Assembly: GCF_003955735.1 (NCBI RefSeq)
Contig: NZ_CP034464.1
Coordinates: forward strand, 2,170,001-2,234,000
DNA length: 64,000 nt
Direction: 5' to 3'
Source of the DNA: Undibacterium parvum
Lineage (GTDB): Bacteria; Pseudomonadota; Gammaproteobacteria; Burkholderiales; Burkholderiaceae_D
Positions 44,537 to 53,612 of the stretch are shown here, piece by piece (within the stretch, counting starts at the first letter, position 1; each line of letters starts with the position of its first letter). Under the pieces are notes generated by a model. That model saw nothing but the letters and a program-made list of their open reading frames with translations. It was not told the DNA's origin and did no database searches. The position numbers were made by a program, and so were the translations under genes.

Positions 44537-46078
44537 CTAAAAACCTAAAAAAAGATACAAGGTGATGGCATTTTCTTCGTAATTTGTTTGCACAAAGTTA
44601 GAGCTTTTTTGTACGTGTCTAGCTTCCAACATCGCGTTCAATTTGGGTTGAATTTGCCGGGATAATGACAGTCTTACGGTCTTGAACGTATCCTTTACTA
44701 AAGTGAGAGAGTCTTCAGATTTTGTGTAGCCAAGATTTAAATTTGCATTGGTTCGTGGAGAAAATTGCAGCTGCCACGAGGCATTCGCTCCGGTCTGCTT
44801 GACTATGCCCTGTGTTAAAGGAAGCGGGGTCGAATTGGCAGTTTTTGACAGCGGGTCGCGGCTGGAATCGAAAAGACTTAAGATTGCGGTATTTTGTACG
44901 CCAGTCATAGCAACGGAGGCCAGCAGAGTCTTTTGTAAAAAAACCTGATTGGAAAATGTGTTTATCGGTTGTGACAAAGAGGTTGGAAGCGCCGAATCAC
45001 GAATAAAACCGTCGACAATTTTTTGTCTCTGTATCGGATCGGGAATGCTGGTTTGCCATAGTTGGTTTAGAAATCCCGAGGTGTTGTTTCCTGCAGGGAT
45101 GAGGAACTCAGCCCTAGTTGTGGTAACGTCTTCGTTATATCCTAAGCTCCAGACGCTCATGCGGGCGCGTTGATTTATGCTCAGTGTTTTCGTTTTCCCG
45201 TAGAAACGTTGACCCGCATTAAAAAGGATATTGGTACGCTCAGTGGGCGTCCAGATAAAGCCTAGGCTTCCAAAATATCCTGAGGCCTGTGACCCTTGGT
45301 AGAAGTAACTATTATTTTCGTAGCCGAAGGTGCTCGTCAATTTAACTAAAGGTAAAATTGCGTAATCGAGATTGCCTGTGGTGGTGGTGGTATTCAGTGG
45401 GGCTTGTTTTTCAAAATCGATTTCTTTGCGGTCATAATTTAGACCCCACTTGATCGATTTAAATGCTGATCCACTATTGATATTGGCGCGAAAACTATTT
45501 CCTTTACTATTGGAATAAAGTTGCTGGTCACTAGAAACCGAGTCACGTGTATAACGTAATTCCGCTATGAAATTATTTTCAAATTTCTTTCGAAAATAAG
45601 GCGAAGCGCTGTAAGTTCTGACTTCTGCCTGGTTATTTGTAGCGTTAATGTTATTGTTGCTTACTTGACCGAAAGGGCTAAGGTTTTGTTGCGAAATGTT
45701 GGCACTAGCATCTAAAAAAAAAAGATCTTCCGCCAATATTGCATTGGCGTTCGCATACAAAAGATGGTCAATCTTAGAGTCGTTATTTGATCCCGAGTAG
45801 TAGGTGTTTTGCAGATGGTATTTTGTTTGAAATTTCAGCCTCTGCCCAGTCCCGTTAATTAGGATTCCAGGAATTATTTGTGTAATGAAGGCATTCTCTT
45901 CTGTGCCTTTTCTCGTCAATTTATAATTGTCGGTATAAGTTTCAGTGAAGTCGAGCGTAGGGACGAATTTCCAGTCTGCAGCAAGCACATTGGATGTAGA
46001 AAAAATAGAAATAATGGTGAGTGCAGAAAAGCTAGTGCTTCTGAAAACGCCAAAACTCTTAGCCGTAGTAGCGTCCAT
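44537..46078 (-). CDS. XrtA-associated outer membrane beta-barrel protein (TIGR03016-like)
   Basis: A 513-residue protein with a signal peptide (residues 1-33, ending NVLAAD) and many amphipathic beta strands; it ends with a short aromatic strand ITLYLFLGF, as outer membrane barrels do. It matches the exosortase-linked BcsC-independent barrel type, probably the exit channel or a scaffold for the polymer. The start has GGGGAT 5 bases upstream and lies 20 bases inside the kinase gene, so the two are coupled. Confidence 0.88.
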   Translation of the reverse strand: MDATTAKSFGVFRSTSFSALTIISIFSTSNVLAADWKFVPTLDFTETYTDNYKLTRKGTEENAFITQIIPGILINGTGQRLKFQTKYHLQNTYYSGSNNDSKIDHLLYANANAILAEDLFFLDASANISQQNLSPFGQVSNNNINATNNQAEVRTYSASPYFRKKFENNFIAELRYTRDSVSSDQQLYSNSKGNSFRANINSGSAFKSIKWGLNYDRKEIDFEKQAPLNTTTTTGNLDYAILPLVKLTSTFGYENNSYFYQGSQASGYFGSLGFIWTPTERTNILFNAGQRFYGKTKTLSINQRARMSVWSLGYNEDVTTTRAEFLIPAGNNTSGFLNQLWQTSIPDPIQRQKIVDGFIRDSALPTSLSQPINTFSNQVFLQKTLLASVAMTGVQNTAILSLFDSSRDPLSKTANSTPLPLTQGIVKQTGANASWQLQFSPRTNANLNLGYTKSEDSLTLVKDTFKTVRLSLSRQIQPKLNAMLEARHVQKSSNFVQTNYEENAITLYLFLGF

Positions 46079-46952
46079 AGTAATCCCCGTTAGAGAGTGT
46101 CTTGGCTTTGTTATAAATAAGATTGACGTTCTGACAGGCTTTTAATTGATGCAATACTTCTTTAACTGCATGTTGTGTGGTCGACTCGGCCTCAACAACC
46201 AAGACGATTTGACCCATTTGGCTGGCTAATACTCTGGCCTCACTCGTCAACAGTAAAGGTGGTGAGTCAAAAATAATCAAGCGGTCTGGATAGCGATCGG
46301 CGATTTCACTCAGTAGCGCAATCATGCTTTGGCTAGCCAGTAATTCGGTCGCTCTGTGATGGCTTCTGCCCGCTCTAAGCAGTGTCAATTTATCGATATT
46401 TGTCTTTAGCATGGCGTCAGCCAGATCCAAATTATCATCGAGTAGCACGTCCATTAAACCTATTTCGGATGCTTCTGATTCAGCGCGTATTTGCAGATAG
46501 CGCGGAACTGAGGGGCGCGCCACATCGGCATCGACTAATAAGACGGTGTGATCTAACTCCATCGCCATACTTATAGCTAAATTCACTGCGCAAAACGTTT
46601 TGCCTTCACCTGGAAGCGAGCTGGCCACCATAATCAGATTGCCATGATGAATCGGCTTCCCTTTTTGAGAGAAAGCTTTCTCTATCAATGGGCGTTTAAT
46701 CAGACGAAATTCTTCTGCAATACTGGTCCTGGCACCATCTGGTGTGACCATACCTAGTCGATGTAGTTGCTCGATGTCAATTTCAACTTTTCGGGTATTG
46801 GTTTTACCAAGCTCTTCCAATGCGGCCTTTTTTTCTGCGCGAATTTCATGTTTTCTCTCGACTACAGGCGTGACAATAGTGGCATCGATAGGCGGCACCA
46901 CTGCTGCTTTGTTTGGCTCAAGTCTACCTGCTGCTTTTTCGATAATACTCAC
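46059..46952 (-). CDS. XrtA-associated tyrosine autokinase (CpsD/TIGR03018-like)
   Basis: A 297-residue BY-kinase. Walker A is SSLPGEGKTF (about residues 111-120), Walker A' is VLLVDADVARPS and Walker B is LIIFDSPPLLL. The C-terminus ends GDYYGRYYG, a tyrosine cluster of the kind that is autophosphorylated. It partners with the chain-length protein encoded upstream to control polymer length and export. The chain-length gene stops 101 bases before its ATG. Confidence 0.95.
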   Translation of the reverse strand: MSIIEKAAGRLEPNKAAVVPPIDATIVTPVVERKHEIRAEKKAALEELGKTNTRKVEIDIEQLHRLGMVTPDGARTSIAEEFRLIKRPLIEKAFSQKGKPIHHGNLIMVASSLPGEGKTFCAVNLAISMAMELDHTVLLVDADVARPSVPRYLQIRAESEASEIGLMDVLLDDNLDLADAMLKTNIDKLTLLRAGRSHHRATELLASQSMIALLSEIADRYPDRLIIFDSPPLLLTSEARVLASQMGQIVLVVEAESTTQHAVKEVLHQLKACQNVNLIYNKAKTLSNGDYYGRYYG

Positions 46953-47052
46953 GCTAACTCCAAAAATATTCGCTCTCTGATCCTTGTTTGATCAGCAAAA
47001 GTAAAAACAATCTGCTGCCTACAAAAAATTACTTTTTTATGTAGGTTTCAAA

Positions 47053-48576
47053 TTATGACTTGAAATAAATAAAGCCCATCAGCGCCGCATAAAACGTTAA
47101 AAGCACGAAAGTGGATAGACCAAATGCATATAAACTCTTTCTTTGCCTTGCCTGTTCTGCGCTGGTCCATTTCATAGAAATGGTACCCAAAATAGGTAAG
47201 CCAGTAGCTTCAAGTAGATCTATATGACTGAGGAAAGTTGGACGTATTTTGCTCATCAAGACTGAGCCCGCCAGTCCTATTGCTAAAGCCGCGGCAAACA
47301 CTAAAGAGAATAATCTTAAGCGCGGCGGACCTGCTGGCGTTAGTGGGACAGACGGTGGGTCAATCACTCTAAAAGTCATCATTTCTGTGGTGGTATTCAA
47401 GTCCCCAGACAACTTGGCAGACTCTCGACTAGCGACCAGTTTTTCGTAATTTTCTTTATTGATTTGGTAGTCACGATTCAATTGAGACAGTTGCGTTTCA
47501 ATTTCTGGTGCGGCATTACTTAATACCTGCAGTCTTGCTATGCGTCGTGCATATTCGTCGGTGCGCGCATGCATAGAAGCGACCCGAGCTTCGGCGACTG
47601 ACAGAGAGATTTTTAATTGCTGAAACAAAGGATTGCTAGTGGTTATTTCTGAACTAGGCTTTCTTACTTTGGCTTCTTCCGCTTTTCGCGCTTCTAACTG
47701 TGCAATAAGGCGTTTGGTCGAAAGTATATCGGGATGCTGGTCGGTAAATTGCAAACGCAAAGAATCAAGATTTTTATTTAATGCCAGTATCCTATCGTCG
47801 ATTTCAGGATTCGGTGCGAGCACAGGATTGCTTGGTCTTAGCGCAGACTCCGCATTGGAAATTTCCCTTCTGATGGCATCCCTGGCTTGGACTGCTTCAG
47901 ATAATTCTAATCTTGCCTGACTGAGGCTGTCGGTCATCTCACTTAGTTTGCTACTAGAATCGCTGCCCTGACGAGGCAAGATATTCATGTTTTTTAGTTT
48001 GAAATCTTTTAAGGCATTTTCTGCAGCGACCAATTTCTCTTCATAAATTTTTATTTGGCCATCGATAAATACGACCGCCTTGTTTGAGTCTTGTTTTTTA
48101 TCCCCGAAGCTGCCTTCTACAAAAATCGTCAACAAGGCCTGAACCACATCTTTTGCTAGTTTGGGATTTTCGTCGCTGAAGGCCAAGGAGTAGATGTCAT
48201 TTTGGGCGGTGCCGCCTATCTTGATTTTGGCAATCAAGTCATCAATCATGCGTTCACGATCTTTGCCGGTATTGGCTCGGATGTCGAGATCGACCATACG
48301 CATTACTCGCTCCACGTTTGGGCGGCTAAGCAGCGTTCTGCTCATAATTGAGACTTGCTGCTCGACGTTGGGAACGGAGGTCATTCCCGATAGCAGCGGC
48401 TTCAAGATACTTTGTGTATCAACAAAGACCCTAGCGGACGCTTGAAAGTTATCCGGCAATTTGTAGACGACGACGAAACCTATCGTTGAGACTATCCAAG
48501 CGATCGTTACGGCATACCAGCGATATTTCCAACCGCCCCTCACCAGGGATTGTAACTGTGAAAGCAACTCCTCCAT
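47053..48576 (-). CDS. Chain-length determinant protein (Wzz/GNVR, XrtA-associated)
   Basis: A 507-residue polysaccharide co-polymerase. Two membrane helices (about residues 20-37 and 480-505) bracket a long periplasmic region with coiled coil (about 165-290 and 310-395). The GNVR-type motif is the stretch LSQLNRDYQINKENYEKLVA before the second helix. It lacks a fused kinase domain; the kinase is the separate downstream gene. It is the first gene of the minus-strand XrtA operon and divergent from the export lipoprotein. Confidence 0.94.
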   Translation of the reverse strand: MEELLSQLQSLVRGGWKYRWYAVTIAWIVSTIGFVVVYKLPDNFQASARVFVDTQSILKPLLSGMTSVPNVEQQVSIMSRTLLSRPNVERVMRMVDLDIRANTGKDRERMIDDLIAKIKIGGTAQNDIYSLAFSDENPKLAKDVVQALLTIFVEGSFGDKKQDSNKAVVFIDGQIKIYEEKLVAAENALKDFKLKNMNILPRQGSDSSSKLSEMTDSLSQARLELSEAVQARDAIRREISNAESALRPSNPVLAPNPEIDDRILALNKNLDSLRLQFTDQHPDILSTKRLIAQLEARKAEEAKVRKPSSEITTSNPLFQQLKISLSVAEARVASMHARTDEYARRIARLQVLSNAAPEIETQLSQLNRDYQINKENYEKLVASRESAKLSGDLNTTTEMMTFRVIDPPSVPLTPAGPPRLRLFSLVFAAALAIGLAGSVLMSKIRPTFLSHIDLLEATGLPILGTISMKWTSAEQARQRKSLYAFGLSTFVLLTFYAALMGFIYFKS

Positions 48577-49089
48577 CTTTGCGAATTCTCCGTGTGAGTG
48601 AAACTAAACAGTAGTAATTTACCATCTTATTCGATATGTTGACACGCTTTTGTGAACAAATCATATTATGAAATGTATAAAAATAGCAAACATTCCGAAA
48701 TGCATAAAAAATTTCATTTTTTGAAATGCTTTTCAAGGCATAGAAAATTAAGGCGTTCAATTTCTCAAGCATAGAATTCTTTATGCTTGGCTTTTTTTGT
48801 GGCAGTATTTGTAATACTAACCGAGATACTTACTAAAATATTTGCTTGTGTTGAGTGGTATGGCTAGCTTTGATTTTGATACGGAGGGGGCGATTTTTTT
48901 GCTGTGCTAGTCGGAAATTCTTTTTCGTTTCTTGGTAGAAAATAAAAATATCAGACTGATTTAAATTTATAAAAATACATGGTATTGAAACAATATTTTT
49001 ATTTCGCTTGATGTTACTATCATGTACTCGTGTCAACTTGTGTCAGATGTTCGACTATGAGAATTCTTCATCGTATATAAGGAATTAAT
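48577..49089. promoter_or_regulatory. 513-bp AT-rich divergent region between the XrtA operon and the export gene
   Basis: This is the longest non-coding stretch of the XrtA locus and must hold promoters for the chain-length operon (minus) and the export lipoprotein (plus). It is strongly A/T-rich with poly-T runs. I looked for a sigma-54 -24/-12 pair with correct spacing and found none, and no frame with a ribosome site looks like a gene. A regulator binding region or a small RNA is possible but not visible. Confidence 0.5.
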
Positions 49090-49725
49090 GTGAATACGCT
49101 ATCTAACAAAGCTACAAAATTGCTTGCTTTTATTGCTATATATTTTAGCTTCTTAATGATGAGTGGTTGTGCCAGCACACCCGAAATGGTGGCTCCGGCA
49201 GCTGCGCCTATGGCTGCGGCACATGATTATTTGATCGGTCCAGGTGATAGTGTAAATGTGGTGGTGTGGCGTAATCCTGAGGTTTCTTCCATCATTACGG
49301 TCAGACCGGATGGAAAAATCACTACTCCTTTGGTAGAAGATGTCCTTGCAATGGGGAAAACCTCGACTGAGCTAGCGCGTGATATTGAAAAAGCCCTGGC
49401 TAAATTCATACAGCAGCCGGTGGTCACTGTCATCGTCACTGGGTTTATCGGCCCCTATCAAGAGCAGATACGTGTGATAGGACAGGCGGCCAGACCGCAG
49501 GCCTTGCCATATCGGGAAGGTATGTCTTTGATGGATGTCTTGATTGCGGTCGGTGGCATTACTGAATTTGCTTCAGGAAATAAAGCAAATATCATCCGTA
49601 GCGTAGATGGAAAACAACAAAAACTCAGTGTTCGTTTAAGTGACTTAATTAAGGATGGCGATATTTCTGCCAACGTACCGGTACGGCCTGGCGATGTGTT
49701 GGTGATACCTCAGAGTTTCTTTTAA
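49090..49725 (+). CDS. Polysaccharide export lipoprotein (Wza-like, XrtA-associated)
   Basis: A 211-residue protein starting with GTG at 49090, with AAGGA 6 bases upstream. Note that an ATG two bases earlier is followed at once by TGA. The signal peptide ends in a lipobox (MMSGC), so it is an outer-membrane-directed lipoprotein. The Poly_export domain (HDYLIGPGDSVNVVVWRNPE) and an SLBB domain (VIGQAARPQALPYREGMSLM) follow. It forms the periplasmic/outer-membrane conduit for the polymer. It is followed by a dispersed repeat and a terminator. Confidence 0.95.
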   Translation: MNTLSNKATKLLAFIAIYFSFLMMSGCASTPEMVAPAAAPMAAAHDYLIGPGDSVNVVVWRNPEVSSIITVRPDGKITTPLVEDVLAMGKTSTELARDIEKALAKFIQQPVVTVIVTGFIGPYQEQIRVIGQAARPQALPYREGMSLMDVLIAVGGITEFASGNKANIIRSVDGKQQKLSVRLSDLIKDGDISANVPVRPGDVLVIPQSFF

Positions 49726-49731
49726 TAAATA

Positions 49732-49836
49732 TAGGACTTACGCAAAACCACCCCATCTTCGTTGCACTCGCCTTGCCGTACTAACGTACTGTCTTCGGCG
49801 GTGCGCCTAGCCGGGGCAATTTTGCGTAAGTCCTAA
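49732..49836. repeat. Dispersed 104-105 bp palindromic repeat, copy 2
   Basis: The unit starts TAGGACTTACGCAAAACC and ends GGCAATTTTGCGTAAGTCCTAA. The first 15 and last 15 bases are perfect inverted complements (TAGGACTTACGCAAA / TTTGCGTAAGTCCTA). It aligns along its full length with the copy at 4296-4399. It lies 6 bases after the export lipoprotein stop and about 30 bases before a terminator, the same context as copy 1. Confidence 0.87.
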
Positions 49837-49866
49837 AATCAACAAACGCTAATACAAGATTGTTGT

Positions 49867-49902
49867 AAAAAAGCCCGTCGTGCATTTGTCGACGGGCTTT
49901 TT
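49867..49902. terminator. Bidirectional rho-independent terminator
   Basis: The stem AAAAAAGCCCGTCG / CGACGGGCTTTTT has a GC-rich core and T-tracts on both strands. It lies between the convergent export lipoprotein (plus) and M64 peptidase (minus) genes. Confidence 0.93.
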
Positions 49903-49994
49903 CTATTTGGCGAGATGGCTTTAGAGGGCAACGATGTCACTGTCCGCGCTAATAACAGCGCACGGACAGGTCTCTTCTTCTCGCTTGTACTAAT

Positions 49995-51428
49995 TTATTT
50001 CTGGTTTACCGTCTTGGTATACAAGTCGATCACTTTACTGATGCCATCCTGGCAGACCGCACAGAAAGTGCTACTGCGATCAAACATCAGGCATTGCAGC
50101 TCTGGGCGATAATAACCTTTTGCCTCGTAGTTGGCGCCCTCGAATGCGCCTACCGTATGCTGATGTGGTGCCTTGGAAAATAACGCATTGTTGTAGTTCA
50201 GATCCTCAGTGAATAAGCTGTTCATTTCTGCTTCTGGGCGATTGGCGGCACGTAATTCTGTGCGGCGTTTTTGATAAATACGCGCATGCTCCTCGTAAGT
50301 TTCTTTAGGCCAAGGAGTCGGCAATGCAATGCCAGCTTTGATCTTATTTTTCCACTTCAGTAGGGCTGGATCGCGCATCGCTGTGACATTCGGCTCCCAC
50401 GGTTCCTGACGGCTGTCGGACGGCAGGTAAACTGCGGGCGAGGTGTAATACTCATCGGCCAGACCTGCGAAATGATGACCAAATTCATGCACGAATAAAT
50501 AATTGGCCCAGTCATTGCTGGCCGCTGCGGTACTAAATTGTCCGAAAATTCCGCCACCGCCATAGGTATCGTTATTTACCAGTATCTCAATGAATTCATA
50601 AGGCGCGTACTGTGCGATTTCACGCAGCGCACGGTTGTCGGTGGTGAGTATGTAACGCTCGCTACCGAAAATGTCATAGCGGGTTCCCAATGGCGAGGCA
50701 TGATGAACGCCGGTCGATGGTCGCGACACGCCAGATTCCTCGGTAGGCTGAGCCAGCGCCCAGACATTAAAGTCTTTGGCGCGCTCACGGAAGGGTGAGA
50801 CCTTAAACAGATGATCAGACAAACGGCGCGCATCGGCTTCAAATTTGCCCATTTCGGCGGCGGTATAGCCGTCACCCAGTATCAATAGATCGACTTTTTC
50901 TGATGAAGGTCCATTGACGCGGATGGCAATCGGTTTAACTGGTGCTGCTACTTGTTTGCGCACCACGTCCGGCGCATCGGCATCGACATCTACGCTCCAG
51001 ACTACCGAAAAAGCATTACGTTCGTCGCGTTTGAGTATGCGCACCCGTGCTGGCCGCTCGGGCTTAGGAAAACGTACCGATTCCTGAAAACCACGACTGG
51101 TAAGCGCGGCCTCTGCGGTACTGCGCCACTCGCCAAAAATCGTCGAGAAGCCGCGTGAATACAATAGCTCACCCGTCTTGGCATCGACCACTTCGACACG
51201 GTTGATCCCCAAATTACTGTCGTCCAGATTGCGTGTCAGATTACCCGGCCATGGCAAGGGTTCTATCACCACGCGTTCTATCGCATATTGTTCATTGAGC
51301 GCATTGCCGCTATGCATATAGTCCAGGCGTACGGTGGCGGGGGGCGTTGCCGGTGCGGGAGCGGCTTGCGCCAGGTTCACCGCCACGGTGCAGGCGGCAA
51401 GCAGGTATTTGAAGGGGGTCAGGTGCAT
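49995..51428 (-). CDS. M64-family (IgA-protease-like) secreted metallopeptidase
   Basis: A 477-residue protein with a signal peptide (residues 1-22, ending AQAAP). The N-terminal part is an M64 N-like beta domain. The catalytic zinc site HEFGHHFAGLADEYY lies at residues 314-328 (HExxH at 314-318), the hallmark of M64 peptidases. It is probably periplasmic or secreted. A terminator hairpin at 51455-51483 separates it from the phosphatase gene upstream, so it has its own promoter. Confidence 0.9.
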   Translation of the reverse strand: MHLTPFKYLLAACTVAVNLAQAAPAPATPPATVRLDYMHSGNALNEQYAIERVVIEPLPWPGNLTRNLDDSNLGINRVEVVDAKTGELLYSRGFSTIFGEWRSTAEAALTSRGFQESVRFPKPERPARVRILKRDERNAFSVVWSVDVDADAPDVVRKQVAAPVKPIAIRVNGPSSEKVDLLILGDGYTAAEMGKFEADARRLSDHLFKVSPFRERAKDFNVWALAQPTEESGVSRPSTGVHHASPLGTRYDIFGSERYILTTDNRALREIAQYAPYEFIEILVNNDTYGGGGIFGQFSTAAASNDWANYLFVHEFGHHFAGLADEYYTSPAVYLPSDSRQEPWEPNVTAMRDPALLKWKNKIKAGIALPTPWPKETYEEHARIYQKRRTELRAANRPEAEMNSLFTEDLNYNNALFSKAPHQHTVGAFEGANYEAKGYYRPELQCLMFDRSSTFCAVCQDGISKVIDLYTKTVNQK

Positions 51429-51454
51429 GATAGGTCCTTGTTAGCCCGTTTATG

Positions 51455-51483
51455 AAAAAAGCCGCAAGGGATCACCATGCGGC
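51455..51483 (-). terminator. Terminator after phoD
   Basis: On the minus strand the stem GCCGCA / TGCGGC with an 11-base loop is followed by six T residues. It lies about 115 bases beyond the phosphatase stop and just before the M64 gene. Confidence 0.75.
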
Positions 51484-51598
51484 ATCGTGCAGTATTGTAA
51501 ACCCGGATAAGTTTTACGAATAAGAAAGTGAAGACTTGTGACTTATTCAGAGCGCCCAGTTTTTTAAAAACCAAGCGCTCAGTGTTGCGCAAACGCGA

Positions 51599-53377
51599 CT
51601 AAACGTTGTCTGTCACTTGCGGTGAGGTCGAACCTGAGGCCAGGTTGATACGGGTGCGTTTGAGTAAAGGCTGGGCTGGCTTGCTGCCATCGGCGTTGAG
51701 TGGTTTAACTTTATTGAACATCACGGTAAACGCACTGGCTGTAACCGTCGCTACGGCATAACCCTGAGCATCATGATCAACGTAAGCAAAATCAGGATTA
51801 TTCCCGCGTATGATCGCATCAAATGTCGCGGGCGTCGCCACCAAAGGTTCCAGCGGTGTTCCACCAGCACCGGCTTTCAGATAATTGTAGAAAGAGGTGC
51901 TGCTGATGCCGGCCGCAACAAAATCGACCGCCACTGCAGTACCGATGGCTGGATCAGGATTATCTCGGATGGTGCCACATTGGAAGGCATGCAAGTCACC
52001 CGTGATCGCCACCACGTTTTTAATGTTTTCGGTTTTCAGGTAAGTCATCAGCTCGGCGCGATGGGTAGGATAGCCGTCCCAGGCATCTGCATTGACGATA
52101 TACACCTGGTTGTAAGGCGCTGGTGCGGCGGCGCGCATATCGACCCACATACGGTTCAGGGTGACCTCGTTGCCCCATACTTTCCAGGCCGCATTGCTCG
52201 ATTTTAGGGTGTCTTTCCACCACTGGGTCTGGGTGGCACCGAGTATGCTTGGTGCGTGTTGTAGCGCAAAAGTATCCAGGCCTTCAAATTGCTTCAAGCT
52301 CGTTTGCGGTACAAAATAACGCGCACCGATGGCATCGTTGCCGCTCGCCGGATTATGCCCTAAGGCTAGTGCGACCGCGGCCTCATCAACCGCGTGGTCG
52401 TCGCGGTACAGACGCTGATCTGTCATCACCAGATGCATCAGCGTACCGAATTGAAAATCGCGATAAATGCGGATATTTTGGTAACTGCTATTGTTCAGGT
52501 CGAACGAAACATCGCCGAAATCGATGGGCATATTTTCTACCCAAGCCTGATTGGCATTGCGTCGGCGCGAGGTCTCCTGCTTATTTTCATTATTATAGGT
52601 TTGGTGATCTTGCCAGCAATCATCAGAAAATTCATGATCATCCCAAATCGCGATCATAGGGAATTTTCTATGCAATTCTTGCAAACGCGGATCGGAGCGA
52701 TAGGTGCGGTACAGCGTGCGGTAATCGTCCACACTATTGGCGTAGGTTCCACCGCCAGGTACAGCCAGACCGTTTGGTAAGCTGATGCGCGTGTGGGCTG
52801 CTTCGGCCTGTGCAGTTTGGAACGATGCCCCCACGGTTTCGTAGATGTAGTCGCCCAGATGGACCATAAAATCGATCTCTTCTGCCGCCAGTAAATCCAT
52901 GGCCGACCAGTGATTCACACTCCAGTCCTGGCAAGTAAGCCAGGCAAATTTCACTTGCGCTGGGGTGCTGCCGGCGGCTGGTGCCGTCTTAGTCTGGCCT
53001 ACCACGCTGCTATCCTGGCCACTGACAAAGCGGTAGAAATACACGCTATTGGCTTGCAGATTGGTTACTTTGGCGCGCACGGTGAAATCATACTGGCTGG
53101 TGGCTGAGAGTGCGACGGATGCCAGCACGGTCTCAAATTTCGCTGAGCTGGAAACTTCCAGCTTTAGCGCGATCGATAGCTGGGCTGCGGGGCCGACGCA
53201 GCGGGTCCAGAACACCACACTGTTCGCTTTTGGGTCACCGCTGGCGACGCCTGAAGGGAAGGAAAACGTGCCTTCGGCAGCCGCTGATTCGCCACCACCA
53301 CAGGCGCTCAGACCTGCGGTGGCACTGGCCACCGTAAAATACATTGCACTACGTATAAATTGTCGCCTATCCATCAT
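51599..53377 (-). CDS. phoD: Alkaline phosphatase D (PhoD-like), Tat-exported
   Basis: About 592 residues from the ATG at 53377 (MMDRRQFIRS); an ATG 33 bases upstream would put 11 extra residues before the Tat motif. DRRQFIRSAMYF followed by a hydrophobic run and SACGG is a twin-arginine signal, possibly lipidated at the Cys. The PhoD N domain (SGVASGDPKANSVVFWTRC) is followed by the metallophosphatase core: LTCQDW, MVHLGDYIYE, IAIWDDHEFSDDC and AITGDLHAFQ. PhoD enzymes use Fe/Ca and release phosphate from phosphodiesters and monoesters outside the cytoplasm. Confidence 0.93.
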   Translation of the reverse strand: MMDRRQFIRSAMYFTVASATAGLSACGGGESAAAEGTFSFPSGVASGDPKANSVVFWTRCVGPAAQLSIALKLEVSSSAKFETVLASVALSATSQYDFTVRAKVTNLQANSVYFYRFVSGQDSSVVGQTKTAPAAGSTPAQVKFAWLTCQDWSVNHWSAMDLLAAEEIDFMVHLGDYIYETVGASFQTAQAEAAHTRISLPNGLAVPGGGTYANSVDDYRTLYRTYRSDPRLQELHRKFPMIAIWDDHEFSDDCWQDHQTYNNENKQETSRRRNANQAWVENMPIDFGDVSFDLNNSSYQNIRIYRDFQFGTLMHLVMTDQRLYRDDHAVDEAAVALALGHNPASGNDAIGARYFVPQTSLKQFEGLDTFALQHAPSILGATQTQWWKDTLKSSNAAWKVWGNEVTLNRMWVDMRAAAPAPYNQVYIVNADAWDGYPTHRAELMTYLKTENIKNVVAITGDLHAFQCGTIRDNPDPAIGTAVAVDFVAAGISSTSFYNYLKAGAGGTPLEPLVATPATFDAIIRGNNPDFAYVDHDAQGYAVATVTASAFTVMFNKVKPLNADGSKPAQPLLKRTRINLASGSTSPQVTDNV

Positions 53378-53591
53378 CTCGTGTCTCTCTCTTGTAGTTT
53401 GGTTTGCCATGTTTGGCGTGTTTTTTAAACCAGTGTAGAGAGTGATAGCAGCAAGTGTATTGCGCGTTCATGCCAGAGCTTTTGTTGTATCGCGCCAAAA
53501 GCGCGCGCGGCTAGGTAGCAATAGCGATTTTTATCGTCTAGCTTTGTCGTACTTTGGCGACATTTTAATTTTCAAAGCGGGCAAGCCCAGG

Positions 53592-53612
53592 GCGCATATC
53601 CCATGCGCCTTC
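53592..53612. repeat. Left half of a palindromic (REP-like) repeat split by an IS
   Basis: GCGCATATCCCATGCGCC followed by TTCT matches, with one mismatch, the start of the intact repeat at 63555-63613 read on the opposite strand. The rest of that repeat resumes at 55313. The 1.7 kb between them is the insertion sequence. Confidence 0.75.

Noticed and set aside
48577..49089. Sigma-54 promoter in the large divergent spacer (for example near TTGGCTTTTTTTGTGGC)
   Set aside because: The -24 GG is present but the -12 position is GG and not GC at the required spacing.
9864..49725. A PEP-CTERM substrate protein inside the locus
   Set aside because: No predicted protein ends with a PEP motif, membrane helix and basic tail; substrates must be elsewhere.
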